DNA of 64,000 nt from Stenotrophomonas maltophilia (lineage in GTDB: Bacteria > Pseudomonadota > Gammaproteobacteria > Xanthomonadales > Xanthomonadaceae), in contig NZ_CP015612.1 in assembly GCF_002138415.1 (NCBI RefSeq), forward strand, positions 2,830,001-2,894,000, in the 5' to 3' direction. Position 1 is the stretch's first letter; each line of letters opens with the position of its first letter. Position numbers and translations under genes: made by a program. The notes beneath the pieces are model-generated. The model made no database searches and had not been told where the DNA came from. It saw only the letters and a list, made by a program, of their open reading frames with translations. Below, piece after piece: positions 41,834 to 50,681 of this stretch.

Positions 41834-42538
41834 CTAGCCCCGCTCGCCAATTCCTTCGAGTGCCGCGTTGGATTCAAGCCACAGGCTGTTCGCCAATTCG
41901 CGCGCGGCAAGCAAGAGCCGCAAACGATTCGAGATGGAGGTTCGAAGGTACTCCTCCCATTCTTCTTGGCCATCTTCCCTTTCATGCGGACTTACCTCAT
42001 CTGCGTGAATAGCGAAAGACGTTGTCAAGGATTTGCATGCGCCCAAAAGCCTAGCGAGTCGCATCCCAGTGGCCGGCGGAATTGCGTGGAGACGAGGAAG
42101 CACCTTCTCCAGTACCTCCCAAGACAGCTCCCGCGCTCTGTCGTTGACTTGCCTTCTGAAGTCACGGCTCCTCACAAAGAGGTCTTCGACATCGTCCCCT
42201 CTAAGCATCCCAGCCAGCCCAGCCAGCGCGGGACCCATGACTTTCAGTTCGGCGCTGCAATACGCAAGAACAACCTTCCCTTCGCGGTCACGGTCATCGG
42301 CTGCCTCTTTCCGGCCTTCGCGGATATAGCGTTCTTGCGCTTCCTTAGCAGTGCCTGCCAACAGGTTTGCCTGACGTCCAAGCCAGAAGACCGCTCCAGC
42401 CGACACAGCCGTAACCAGTACGGACAACCACGACAGGACAGCGGCAAATACTGCGATAACAACTGTCCAGGCATCCCAGTCAATTGCACATGTCGCCCCC
42501 AGCGACCAGCACTGATTGAAGCCAAGCCACCAATCCAT
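41834..42538 (-). CDS. Membrane protein of the opposite-strand cargo block
   Basis: 234 residues from ATG 42538, with GGGGGCAGGA upstream. Residues about 22-56 are a long hydrophobic segment (TVVIAVFAAVLSWLSVLVTA and onward), one or two membrane helices. A cytoplasmic helical domain follows (KEAQERYIREGRKEAADDRD; KVMGPALAGLAGML; LSWEVLEKVLPRLHAIPPAT) with an acidic stretch EDGQEEWEEYLR. N-terminal anchor plus helical soluble domain is an effector-like layout. No family recognised. Last gene of a three-gene minus-strand unit. Confidence 0.72.
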   Translation of the reverse strand: MDWWLGFNQCWSLGATCAIDWDAWTVVIAVFAAVLSWLSVLVTAVSAGAVFWLGRQANLLAGTAKEAQERYIREGRKEAADDRDREGKVVLAYCSAELKVMGPALAGLAGMLRGDDVEDLFVRSRDFRRQVNDRARELSWEVLEKVLPRLHAIPPATGMRLARLLGACKSLTTSFAIHADEVSPHEREDGQEEWEEYLRTSISNRLRLLLAARELANSLWLESNAALEGIGERG

Positions 42539-42710
42539 TTCCTGCCCCCCCTGTGGACTCGCCGGAATTCTGCCATGGCCCTCGCCCCGACGGTATGTCG
42601 TGCATAACCAGCTCGACATACGCGCACAGCGCACGCTCATCTATCGGCGATGGGGGGCACTTGTGAATATCGATATCGAGAGCTTTCAAATGCACAGTTG
42701 GGCTACGCGC

Positions 42711-43253
42711 CTACTTGATGAATCTCCCCTCATCAGTCAAACCGTCCACGAAGCCGAGTGCGTCCTCTGCAGTGGCGAGAGCCTCATCCGCGCTACGCAA
42801 TTCCGCTCCGTAGATTGGCACAAACATGCGATCCGTGACGTCGCCCATTCCACTGACAACTTCCACAACCGAGTCAAAGGCACCTTGACGTCCGGCCTGC
42901 TGAATCGCCCTAGCCCGAAGTACAAATCGAACGTCCTCGGTGCTTTGACCACGCAAGTGACCAATTGCTTGGATCGCTGCCACAGTCCCCACCTTATGAG
43001 CTTCGTCAGTAGTCTCGCGGGAGCCAACGATTCGACCCATGTGGATTTCATCACCGGCCACGGGATCATGAAGCGCTCTCAGCAGGATCCCCCAACCTGC
43101 TATGCCGTGATCCAAGCGCACAGCGGCGCTGACGCCATCGTGCAGCACGACGAACTCAACCGTCACTCGCGGGTCTTCAACGACCATAGCCAGCCCCCTG
43201 TAATCCGTTGCCTGAAATCTATCATCAGAACGCCAGAGGGGGATGTCCGCCAT
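42711..43253 (-). CDS. Hypothetical soluble protein of the cargo block (180 aa)
   Basis: Starts MADIPLWRSDDRFQATDYRG. Alpha/beta, acidic, no membrane segment; motifs such as VTVEFVVLHDGVSAAVRLDH are not diagnostic. It lies 20 bases after the 75-residue gene and 172 bases before the membrane-protein gene. Function unknown. Confidence 0.65.
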   Translation of the reverse strand: MADIPLWRSDDRFQATDYRGLAMVVEDPRVTVEFVVLHDGVSAAVRLDHGIAGWGILLRALHDPVAGDEIHMGRIVGSRETTDEAHKVGTVAAIQAIGHLRGQSTEDVRFVLRARAIQQAGRQGAFDSVVEVVSGMGDVTDRMFVPIYGAELRSADEALATAEDALGFVDGLTDEGRFIK

Positions 43254-43272
43254 GGCTAGCCAGCTGCTCAGC

Positions 43273-43500
43273 TCAACACCAGTCTTTTCCCATCAGATCG
43301 CAAAGCAGAATCTCCGTCTTCTCCTTCGCATCCTGCTGCGATACCACCGGAATCGCCAGACCAGTGAGACTCGGTCCGTACACCACGTGAACCGCCACGA
43401 TCTCACCACGGCCTGGACTCTCCACCGATACCCTGGCCGTCACCGTCCTGCTCCTGATTGCGAAGACCCAGTCCTCGTGCCAACTCCCACTCGCTGGCAT
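43273..43500 (-). CDS. Hypothetical small protein of the cargo block (75 aa)
   Basis: MPASGSWHEDWVFAIRSRTV..., beta-rich (TVTARVSVESPGRGEIVAVH), ending with a short helix (DAKEKTEILLCDLMGKDWC). First gene of the unit; the 70 bases between it and the divergent 43571 gene must hold the promoters. Unknown function. Confidence 0.6.
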   Translation of the reverse strand: MPASGSWHEDWVFAIRSRTVTARVSVESPGRGEIVAVHVVYGPSLTGLAIPVVSQQDAKEKTEILLCDLMGKDWC

Positions 43501-43570
43501 CCAGTGCTCCCCTTTTCATCTCTCCTTGATTCCAGCATACAAAAGCAGACAGCCGTGAGGTACTCCACCA

Positions 43571-44074
43571 ATGGCTGACCAGCTGCTCACCGCTGCAATG
43601 GAGGACGGCGAGATCGGCCGCCAGCTGGCCAGCATGTCCGGGGTCGAGCTCGACTCGATCGCTCCCCAGGATGCCCGCCTTTGGGAGGCCCGCGGCCAGG
43701 CGCTTCAGGCGCTCGCTACGGGCGATATGCAGGCCGCGCTGCGCACCATGGGCATGGTGTCCTCGCGGATCATGGACCGAGACGAGGCATGGGAAATCGC
43801 ATCGGACGCAGCAGCCGTCCGCATTGCCGCCGGCTGGACGCGCGACATGCTGGACAGCAGCACCGAGGGCGGCCGCGCGCCGTGTGGTCGCGGCTACTAC
43901 CTGTTCTGCTCCGGGGCCATCGCGGTCTGCTACTTCCCGATGGTCTGCATCACCGACATGAACGGCCGCGGCTACCACTTCCATATCGCCCAGGACCTGC
44001 TCAACGAGCGAGATCCAAGTCCCTACGCAATCCGTCGTCCGATGGTCCCCCAACAGCTGGAGATGTTCCGATGA
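43571..44074 (+). CDS. Phage early protein with C-terminal clamp-binding-like motif
   Basis: 167 residues; MADQLLTAAMEDGEIGRQLA..., helical N-half, then CGRGYYLFCSGAIAVCYFPM. The C-terminus VPQQLEMFR resembles a beta-sliding-clamp-binding pentapeptide (QL.MF/LF). The stop overlaps the next start. Conserved-looking but unrecognised; replication or recombination link inferred from the motif. Confidence 0.62.
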   Translation: MADQLLTAAMEDGEIGRQLASMSGVELDSIAPQDARLWEARGQALQALATGDMQAALRTMGMVSSRIMDRDEAWEIASDAAAVRIAAGWTRDMLDSSTEGGRAPCGRGYYLFCSGAIAVCYFPMVCITDMNGRGYHFHIAQDLLNERDPSPYAIRRPMVPQQLEMFR

Positions 44075-44379
44075 TCGCCATGGACGCGGCACACGTGCCT
44101 GACGCCGATGAGGATGAGTACGACCGCCGGCGCCTGCCCGGTGCCTACAACCAAACCATCCATCACATCCGGGAACTGCGCAAAGAGAGGGACGCCTTGC
44201 TACTGCGCGGACACGCCGGGGACAGATTCAGGGCCGCCCAGCTGTCATGGTTCATCAGGAACAACGAGAACTATGCCGGCCGCCTCCTGCAGCGAATGGA
44301 ACAACTCGGATCCACCGCTGCACACGCATTGCTCGCCCCGCCGCCGGCACTGCCGACCCAACTGGACCTGTTCGCATGA
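44071..44379 (+). CDS. Phage early protein ending in QLDLF
   Basis: 102 residues from ATG 44071 (ATGA overlap). Charged helices (YDRRRLPGAYNQTIHHIREL), then PPALPTQLDLFA at the C-terminus, a near-consensus QL(S/D)LF beta-clamp-binding motif on a flexible Pro-rich tail. Second consecutive gene with such an end. Function unknown. Confidence 0.65.
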   Translation: MIAMDAAHVPDADEDEYDRRRLPGAYNQTIHHIRELRKERDALLLRGHAGDRFRAAQLSWFIRNNENYAGRLLQRMEQLGSTAAHALLAPPPALPTQLDLFA

Positions 44380-44384
44380 CCGCC

Positions 44385-44867
44385 CTATCTCTTCCGACGG
44401 GCTTCCAGCTCCTGCAGCACAGCGGCCAAACCGCCGTTGCTGGCCAGCGACCGCTCGTGTGGCGTTTGCCCCGCCTCTCCACCATGGAGCCAAGCCGACG
44501 AGCCTTTACGCAGGACCACGTTGGCCGCCTCCAGCACCACCAGGTGCCGCGCATTGCGCTGATGCTCGGCCAGCTTCGGGCCAAACACCGACAGAAGGCT
44601 GGTGGCCGGATCCTGCAGAAGCTGCTCGGCATCGCCGGGGATGTGTCGGCCATGGTGTATCTGGCTGGCCAGTGCATCCAGAAGGTCGGCCAACGACCGG
44701 TCAGCGCCAGGAGCCATGGCGGCCCGGATCTGCTGCCGCTGCCGATGAGTCGTCGGCCGCTTGGCCAAAACCAAGTCCTGCACGTCAGCGCTCTGTCGCA
44801 GAGCGCCCGCCTCAGCCTTGGCGCGGAGCCACAACTCCGCATGCGTCGAATTCGCATATTGACTCAT
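44385..44867 (-). CDS. Hypothetical helical protein, opposite strand
   Basis: 160 residues from ATG 44867, with GGGGTG upstream. Helical, Ala/Leu/Arg-rich (STHAELWLRAKAEAGALRQS; SLADLLDALASQIHHG), ending LQELEARRKR. It is convergent with the 44379 gene end and divergent from 44918. A plus-strand frame also covers the region, but the minus-strand product looks more protein-like. Unknown function. Confidence 0.5.
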   Translation of the reverse strand: MSQYANSTHAELWLRAKAEAGALRQSADVQDLVLAKRPTTHRQRQQIRAAMAPGADRSLADLLDALASQIHHGRHIPGDAEQLLQDPATSLLSVFGPKLAEHQRNARHLVVLEAANVVLRKGSSAWLHGGEAGQTPHERSLASNGGLAAVLQELEARRKR

Positions 44868-44917
44868 GCACCCCAGTGTATGCCCGCCATCACCCACGTT
44901 TCCAATGGAGCTGACAC

Positions 44918-45232
44918 ATGACCCAGGAACATATCAGCCACCCGGAAGGGTTGCCGAACTGCGCCGTCGGACACCGCGCGCGCCACATCCACGACAAGCG
45001 CTGCGCCTCCGCCGGCGGTGGCCACCTGGTCGAGTGCGCCTGCAGGTCGACCAGCAAGCATGCCGATCCCGACAAGGCCATCGAGGCGTGGCGCCGACTG
45101 AATCGCCCGACCCGCAGCGCGCGTCCCGCACCGGTCGATATGCCGATTGACAACGTTTTGCAGTTCCAGCTGGGGCTGACCGACCGTCCTACTAACGCTT
45201 GCCGCATCGGAGGCCATCATGGGCGCGGCTGA
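44918..45232 (+). CDS. Small Cys/His-rich phage protein
   Basis: 104 residues. The first half is Cys/His-rich (PNCAVGHRARHIHDKRCA, HLVECACRSTSKHA), suggesting a zinc-binding knuckle; the rest is a flexible linker. Such proteins are common just before excisionase genes in xanthomonad prophages. Its 3' end overlaps the excisionase start. Confidence 0.62.
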   Translation: MTQEHISHPEGLPNCAVGHRARHIHDKRCASAGGGHLVECACRSTSKHADPDKAIEAWRRLNRPTRSARPAPVDMPIDNVLQFQLGLTDRPTNACRIGGHHGRG

Positions 45233-45434
45233 AAGACTGGAAGAGCTGCTATCGCTCGATCGCGTGCGCCAGATGACCGGCATGGGCACCACCTTCATCT
45301 ACGGAGAGATCAAGGCCGGCCGCTTCCCGCGCTCTATCCGCATCGGCCGCCGCGCACTCTGGATACAATCCGAGGTGCAAGGCTGGGTTCGGCAGCAGAT
45401 CGCGCAGAATCGACCTTTGCAGGTGGATGGGTAA
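45219..45434 (+). CDS. AlpA-family regulator / excisionase
   Basis: 71 residues from ATG 45219, with GGAGG five bases upstream. LLSLDRVRQMTGMGTTFIYG, then GRFPRSIRIGRRALWIQSEV and WVRQQI are the winged-helix pattern of AlpA/MerR-like excisionases. It ends 63 bases before attR and reads toward it; in the excised circle the integrase follows across attP. Directionality factor for excision is the likely role. Confidence 0.85.
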   Translation: MGAAERLEELLSLDRVRQMTGMGTTFIYGEIKAGRFPRSIRIGRRALWIQSEVQGWVRQQIAQNRPLQVDG

Positions 45435-45463
45435 GCGGGCGGGTAGCGAAGGCTGTGGAAACG

Positions 45464-45491
45464 AAAAAGCCCCTATTTCTAGGAGCTTTTT
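45464..45491. terminator. Phage-supplied terminator for tRNA-Ser
   Basis: Hairpin AGCCCCTA / TAGGAGCT with A-run on the left and T-run on the right, so usable from both sides. It lies immediately inside the prophage, downstream of tRNA-Ser, and replaces the displaced host hairpin at 3739-3770. Confidence 0.65.
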
Positions 45492-45497
45492 GCAAAG

Positions 45498-45513
45498 ACT
45501 GGCGGAGAGAGTG
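45498..45513. other. attR core within the tRNA-Ser 3' end
   Basis: ACTGGCGGAGAGAGTG, identical to 3774-3789. It covers encoded CCA, discriminator base, 3' acceptor strand and three T-arm bases, so integration leaves the tRNA gene intact. Confidence 0.85.
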
Positions 45514-45589
45514 GGATTCGAACCCACGGAAGGTTTAACCCTTCGCCGGTTTTCAAGACCGGTGCCTTAAACCGCTCGGCCATCTCTCC
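45500..45589 (-). tRNA. tRNA-Ser (anticodon UGA)
   Basis: 90 bases including encoded CCA. Acceptor GGAGAGA / TCTCTCC, discriminator G, anticodon loop CTTGAAA (anticodon TGA), a long variable arm typical of class II tRNA (CGAAGGGTTAAACCTTCCG) and T loop GTTCGAATC. It is the prophage attachment site. Confidence 0.97.
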
Positions 45590-45713
45590 AATCGGGTCCC
45601 GGTCGCCCGGGCAGCGTCGTATTCTCGCACGTGAAGGGCATTTGCCCAAGACCACCTTGCCCCTGCCCTCCGCATCCGGCACGGTGGGGGCCTTCACCGC
45701 ACTCGGAGCCGCC

Positions 45714-46787
45714 ATGGCCCATCTCGATCTGGCCAACCTGCGCACCACCCTGCTGGATGACACCCAGTTGGCCGCAGTGGCCCTGCACCGCACCTTCGCC
45801 GGGCACCTGCCGGTCAGCAGCGGGCAGCTGGTGGTCTGCGATCCGCTGGTCCAGGCCGAGGCGCCTGCGCTGGCCGACTACACCGCCCCGCTGGGCCGGC
45901 ACCCGGTCGAGATCATCGTGCACAGCGGCCGCCCGGCGCTGGCCGTGGTCTGGTTCAAGCCGCGCAAGTCGCTCACCGCGTCCGCCCTGCATTGGCAGAT
46001 GGCGCGCTGGACCACGCAGGACCTGACCGGACTGGATGAGGACAGCTTCATCGGTTACCCGGTCGACGCCGGCATCGGCTGCTTCATGGATATCGACACC
46101 CAACAGGCACTGCTGGCCCTGATCGAACGGGCCGATGGCGACGAAGAGAGTGAATGGTCGGATGCACTGATCGACCACGATGGCCTGGACGAAGGTGCCG
46201 AGTACCGCCCCTGGGGTGAGGACTCGCCCCACGGTCTGGTGGTATTCACCAGCGGCTGGGGCGACGGTGTCTATCCCAGCTACTGGGCGCTGGACACGTC
46301 CGGCATTCCGGTCGCCCTGGTCACCGATTTCCTGTGCATCCAGGGCGGTGATGGGCGCGACGAGCGCGAGATCGCCGAGCAGGCCTATCGCGACAATCTT
46401 CCACCCGAAGAAGCGGATGCCCTGGCGCGGCTGGTGGCTGCCGTGGAGCGAGACGACGTAGACGCACTGAGAGCCCTGCTGAAGGATGCGCCGCAGCGCG
46501 CCAACCAGATCGAACCGGGCTGTGGCGGCACCGCGCTGTTCGAGGCGATCCGCCTGGATCGTCCGCAGGCACTGCGGGTGCTGCTGCAGGGCGGCGCGTT
46601 GCCGGCAATGCCGGAGCGCCTGCACATGAGCAAGGTCACCAGCTATCTGGACTACGCGCGCTTCCTGAAGAAGCCGCGAAGCGCGGAACTGATGGCGGTG
46701 CTGGAAGCGCCCGTCGTTGCAGCCGAACCACCACCGGCCGCGACGCGACGCCGGAGCTTCTGGGACCGGCTGTTCGGCCGGAGCTGA
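45714..46787 (+). CDS. DUF4241-like protein with ankyrin-type C-terminus
   Basis: 357 residues from ATG 45714, six bases after GGAG; an in-frame ATG at 45642 would add 24 residues. The N-terminal 230 residues show the DUF4241 pattern (VSSGQLVVCDPLV; YPVDAGIGCFMDIDTQQAL; GDGVYPSYWALDTSGIPVALVTDF). Residues about 265-320 form one to two ankyrin-like repeats (GGTALFEAIRLDRPQALRVL). Host gene directly after tRNA-Ser. DUF4241 proteins occur in polymorphic-toxin and immunity contexts; that role is not shown here. Confidence 0.72.
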   Translation: MAHLDLANLRTTLLDDTQLAAVALHRTFAGHLPVSSGQLVVCDPLVQAEAPALADYTAPLGRHPVEIIVHSGRPALAVVWFKPRKSLTASALHWQMARWTTQDLTGLDEDSFIGYPVDAGIGCFMDIDTQQALLALIERADGDEESEWSDALIDHDGLDEGAEYRPWGEDSPHGLVVFTSGWGDGVYPSYWALDTSGIPVALVTDFLCIQGGDGRDEREIAEQAYRDNLPPEEADALARLVAAVERDDVDALRALLKDAPQRANQIEPGCGGTALFEAIRLDRPQALRVLLQGGALPAMPERLHMSKVTSYLDYARFLKKPRSAELMAVLEAPVVAAEPPPAATRRRSFWDRLFGRS

Positions 46788-46807
46788 CCGGGTCCGGAAA
46801 GCAGCAA

Positions 46808-46830
46808 CGCCGGGCATGGCCCGGCGCTAC
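46808..46830. repeat. SMAG-type palindrome
   Basis: CGCCGGGCATGGCCCGGCGCTAC, a stem-loop ending CTAC (GTAG on the other strand), in the gap between the DUF4241 and LysR genes. Confidence 0.7.
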
Positions 46831-46868
46831 CGTTTCACAGAGCGGCGGTGCAGTCGCGGGTAAGTACC

Positions 46869-47861
46869 TCAGCCCGCGTCCACCGCCAACGCGCCCAGCG
46901 CGCTGGCCTTGATCCGCTCCTTGGCCTTTTCACAGGCGCCACCGCAATCCAGGCGCGAGGCCTCCAGCTGCGGCGGCAGGTGCTCGGCCAGGAAGTCGAT
47001 GAACACGCGCACCGCCGGCAGCAGGCCGCGGCGCGAGGCGAACACGGCATGGCACACGCCCTGCGGCAGCGACCAGTCCGGCAGCACCACTTCCAGCTCG
47101 CCGTTGCGCACGGCGTCGGCGCACACGGTTTCCGGCAGCATGGTGATGCCGAAACCGTCCTTCACCATGCTCTGCAGCAGCGGGAAGTCGAAACCGGCCA
47201 CGCGCGGCTGCAGGTCAACCCGGCGAACCTCACCTTCGGGGCCGTGCAGCTCCCAGCGCTGGCGGGCTTCGTCTTCGCTGATGCTTAGCGTCACGTGCTG
47301 GGTCAGCTCTTCCGGATCCTTGGGACGCCCGGCGCGGTCCAGGTACTTCGGGCTGGCCACCAGCAGTTCCTGCACCTGGCCGAAGCTGCGCATCACCAGA
47401 CTGCCGTCGTCGTCCAGGCGCGAACGCACGCGCAGGGCCACGTCGTAGCCTTCGTTGATGATGTCCACGCGGCGGTTGCTGATGTTCAGCTGCAGGCGCA
47501 CCTTCGGGTACTGCTCAAGGAACTTGGGCAGCAGCTTGGGCAGCTGCATCTGCGCCAGCGACACCGGCACGCTGGCGCGCACCACGCCGCGCGGTTCGGC
47601 GCTGAGGCGGTCCACCACTTCGCGGGCGGCCTGTGCTTCGGCCAGCATCGTCTGCGCATGGCGGTGCACGCTGGTGCCGACGTCGGTGACCGCGAAACGG
47701 CGCGTGGAGCGCTGCAGCAGGCGCACGCCCAGGTCGGTTTCCAGCTGGCTGATGCGGCGGCTCAGGCGCGACTTGGGGATGCCCAAGGCGCGCTCTGCGG
47801 CGGCGAATCCGCCGTGGTCGACCACCATCGCGAAGTAGTACAGATCATTCAGGTCATGCAT
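46869..47861 (-). CDS. LysR-family transcriptional regulator divergent from azoR
   Basis: 330 residues. N-terminal winged helix (FAAAERALGIPKSRLSRRIS) and a substrate-binding domain from about residue 90 (GVVRASVPVSLAQMQLP; VKDGFGITMLPETVCADAV). It is transcribed away from the NAD(P)H-quinone/azoreductase gene with a 122-bp shared control region, so it probably regulates that gene in response to a quinone or electrophile. That link is inference from layout. The C-terminus has an extra 25-residue tail with two Cys. Confidence 0.9.
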   Translation of the reverse strand: MHDLNDLYYFAMVVDHGGFAAAERALGIPKSRLSRRISQLETDLGVRLLQRSTRRFAVTDVGTSVHRHAQTMLAEAQAAREVVDRLSAEPRGVVRASVPVSLAQMQLPKLLPKFLEQYPKVRLQLNISNRRVDIINEGYDVALRVRSRLDDDGSLVMRSFGQVQELLVASPKYLDRAGRPKDPEELTQHVTLSISEDEARQRWELHGPEGEVRRVDLQPRVAGFDFPLLQSMVKDGFGITMLPETVCADAVRNGELEVVLPDWSLPQGVCHAVFASRRGLLPAVRVFIDFLAEHLPPQLEASRLDCGGACEKAKERIKASALGALAVDAG

Positions 47862-47983
47862 GCCCGAGTTCCATATCTAGAACAATACGTGGCATTCAAC
47901 CACCTTTATCCCGCCTTTGCAACAACCTATCGTTCTCTCCGTCGGGCTCCCCGCCCCTTCCTCCCAGAACATAGGTGACTGCC

Positions 47984-48571
47984 ATGAAGCTTCTGCATCT
48001 CGACGCCAGCGTGCTTGGCGACAACTCCGTGTCCCGCCAGCTGTCGGCCGCCGTGGTCGCCCGCTTCACCGGCCAGATCGACGGCCTGCAGGTCGATTAT
48101 CGCGATCTTGACGCCAATCCGGTACCGCATCTGCGCAGCAGCTCGCTGGCCAAGACCGACGCCGCCGAGGCGACCGACGCTGAACAGGTGATGCAGCAGT
48201 TCCTGGAGGCCGACATCGTGGTGATCGGCGCACCGATGTACAACTTCAGCATCCCGTCCACGCTGAAGGCCTGGATCGACCGCGTAGCCGTGGCCGGCCG
48301 CACCTTCAAGTACACCGAGAACGGCCCGGTGGGCCTGGCCGGTGGCAAGCGGGTGATCATCGCCAGCAGCCGCGGCGGCATCTACACCGACTCGCCGGCC
48401 GACTTCCAGGAGCCGTTCCTGCGCCAGGTGTTCGCCTTCATGGGCATCAACGAGGTCGAGTTCGTGCGCGCCGAGGGCATCGCCTACTCGCCGCAGCACC
48501 GTGAAGACGCCATTGCCGGTGCACTGGCAGCTCTGCCGTCGCACGCAGCGGATGAAGCCGTCGCGGCATAA
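47984..48571 (+). CDS. azoR: FMN-dependent NADH:quinone/azo reductase
   Basis: 195 residues from ATG 47984, with AGGTGA upstream (ATG 47975 has no site). Flavodoxin-like fold: MKLLHLDASVLGDNSVSRQL (FMN phosphate region), IVVIGAPMYNFSIPSTLKAW (isoalloxazine contact) and IIASSRGGIYTD. It reduces quinones and azo compounds with NADH, protecting against thiol-reactive stress. Divergent from a LysR gene and followed by a strong terminator. Confidence 0.94.
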   Translation: MKLLHLDASVLGDNSVSRQLSAAVVARFTGQIDGLQVDYRDLDANPVPHLRSSSLAKTDAAEATDAEQVMQQFLEADIVVIGAPMYNFSIPSTLKAWIDRVAVAGRTFKYTENGPVGLAGGKRVIIASSRGGIYTDSPADFQEPFLRQVFAFMGINEVEFVRAEGIAYSPQHREDAIAGALAALPSHAADEAVAA

Positions 48572-48657
48572 CGCGTTCCAACGTTCGGCGCCCCTCTCTC
48601 CTCGTCTGGGCGCTGAACGCGGGCCGGGATCCCCTCCCCCATCCCGGTCCACCCTGG

Positions 48658-48685
48658 CGGCCCCGCTTTGCGGGGCCGTTTTTTT
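48658..48685 (+). terminator. azoR terminator
   Basis: 9-bp stem CGGCCCCGC / GCGGGGCCG with loop TTT, followed by seven T, 86 bases beyond the azoR stop. Confidence 0.9.
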
Positions 48686-48702
48686 GTGGGCCGCTTGCCG
48701 CC

Positions 48703-48760
48703 CGCCGGGCATGGCCCGGCGCTACCGGATCGGGATGGTAGCGCCGGGCCATGCCCGGCG
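48703..48760. repeat. Paired inverted SMAG-type palindromes
   Basis: Two 23-bp copies of the 46808 element in opposite orientation, CTAC end (48703-48725) facing GTAG start (48738-48760), 12 bases apart. Dimer arrangement typical of REP-like families. Confidence 0.8.
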
Positions 48761-48778
48761 GAAACGGTACAGTGGGCC

Positions 48779-49129
48779 ATGAACTACATCGTGACGACTG
48801 CGCACCGCAGCGAATTTCCGCACCCGATCACCCTGCGCCGAGGCCAGGCGCTGGTGGTGGGCGAACGCTATGAAGGCCCGGAGGGCTGGGACGACTGGTT
48901 CCTGTGCGAAGCCGAAGGGCAGCAGCCCGGATTCGTGCCGGCACCAGTGATCGGTCGCGACGCGCAGGGTGGCGCGTTTGCCACGGAGGACTACTGCGCG
49001 CGGGAACTGGATGTGGATCCCGGGCAGCTGCTGCGTGGGCAGCGCACGCTCAATGGCTGGGCGTGGTGCGTGCCGGAGGCCGGCGACCCGGGATGGGTGC
49101 CGTTGGAGAAGTTGCGCGCTGTGGAGTGA
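48779..49129 (+). CDS. SH3-like domain protein (116 aa)
   Basis: Starts MNYIVTTAHRSEFPHPITLR at ATG 48779. Beta-rich with GQALVVGERYEGPEGWDDWF and GWAWCVPEAGDPGWVPLEKL, the variant SH3 pattern of small soluble bacterial proteins. Isolated gene between palindromic repeats. Ligand unknown. Confidence 0.7.
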   Translation: MNYIVTTAHRSEFPHPITLRRGQALVVGERYEGPEGWDDWFLCEAEGQQPGFVPAPVIGRDAQGGAFATEDYCARELDVDPGQLLRGQRTLNGWAWCVPEAGDPGWVPLEKLRAVE

Positions 49130-49142
49130 TCACGGCGGTTCA

Positions 49143-49254
49143 TCCACGCACAGCGTGGATCTGCTGGGGCATCGGTGAAATCATGCCGAGCGCCTGCAAC
49201 ATCCTCCAGTAGATCCACGCCATGCGTGGATTCGGTGCCATGCAAGCATGGCAC
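49143..49254. repeat. Cluster of short palindromes between the SH3-like gene and serS
   Basis: TCCACGCACAGCGTGGA (49143-49159), GTAGATCCACGCCATGCGTGGAT (49209-49231) and GTGCCATGCAAGCATGGCAC (49235-49254). The second is the GTAG-type seen again at 59244 and 59982. Confidence 0.7.
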
Positions 49255-49287
49255 CCACCGGAGCCGCAGCACCGCCCGATCAGGGAA

Positions 49288-50610
<1,323 letters not shown>

Positions 50611-50681
50611 TTATACGGATTTCTGCCGCCCGGTTCATTCCCGGCGTGGCAGAATCGGGCTATTCCGTACTGGTCCGGTCC

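Larger units (their letters stand above)
3774..45513. mobile_element. Complete temperate siphophage prophage, about 41.7 kb, integrated at tRNA-Ser(UGA)
   Basis: Bounded by the 16-bp direct repeat ACTGGCGGAGAGAGTG at 3774-3789 and 45498-45513. The interval holds a tyrosine integrase, excisionase-like gene, repressor/Cro switch, replication genes, Q antiterminator, lysis cassette, HK97-type head genes and lambda-type tail genes including tape measure and tip protein. No structural gene is visibly broken, so it may be inducible. The GTAG palindromes common in the right flank are absent inside it. Confidence 0.93.

Noticed and set aside
41834..42607. Plus-strand continuation of the 41717 frame
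   Set aside because: Antisense to a better membrane-protein gene; composition changes abruptly after about 36 codons.
42480..42695. 71-codon minus-strand frame in the gap of the cargo block
   Set aside because: It mostly overlaps the membrane-protein start, has no good ribosome site, and ends in low-complexity sequence.
44247..44921. Plus-strand frame overlapping the 44385-44867 gene
   Set aside because: It starts inside the 44071 gene and its composition looks like a shadow; the minus-strand product has a clearer start and helical pattern.
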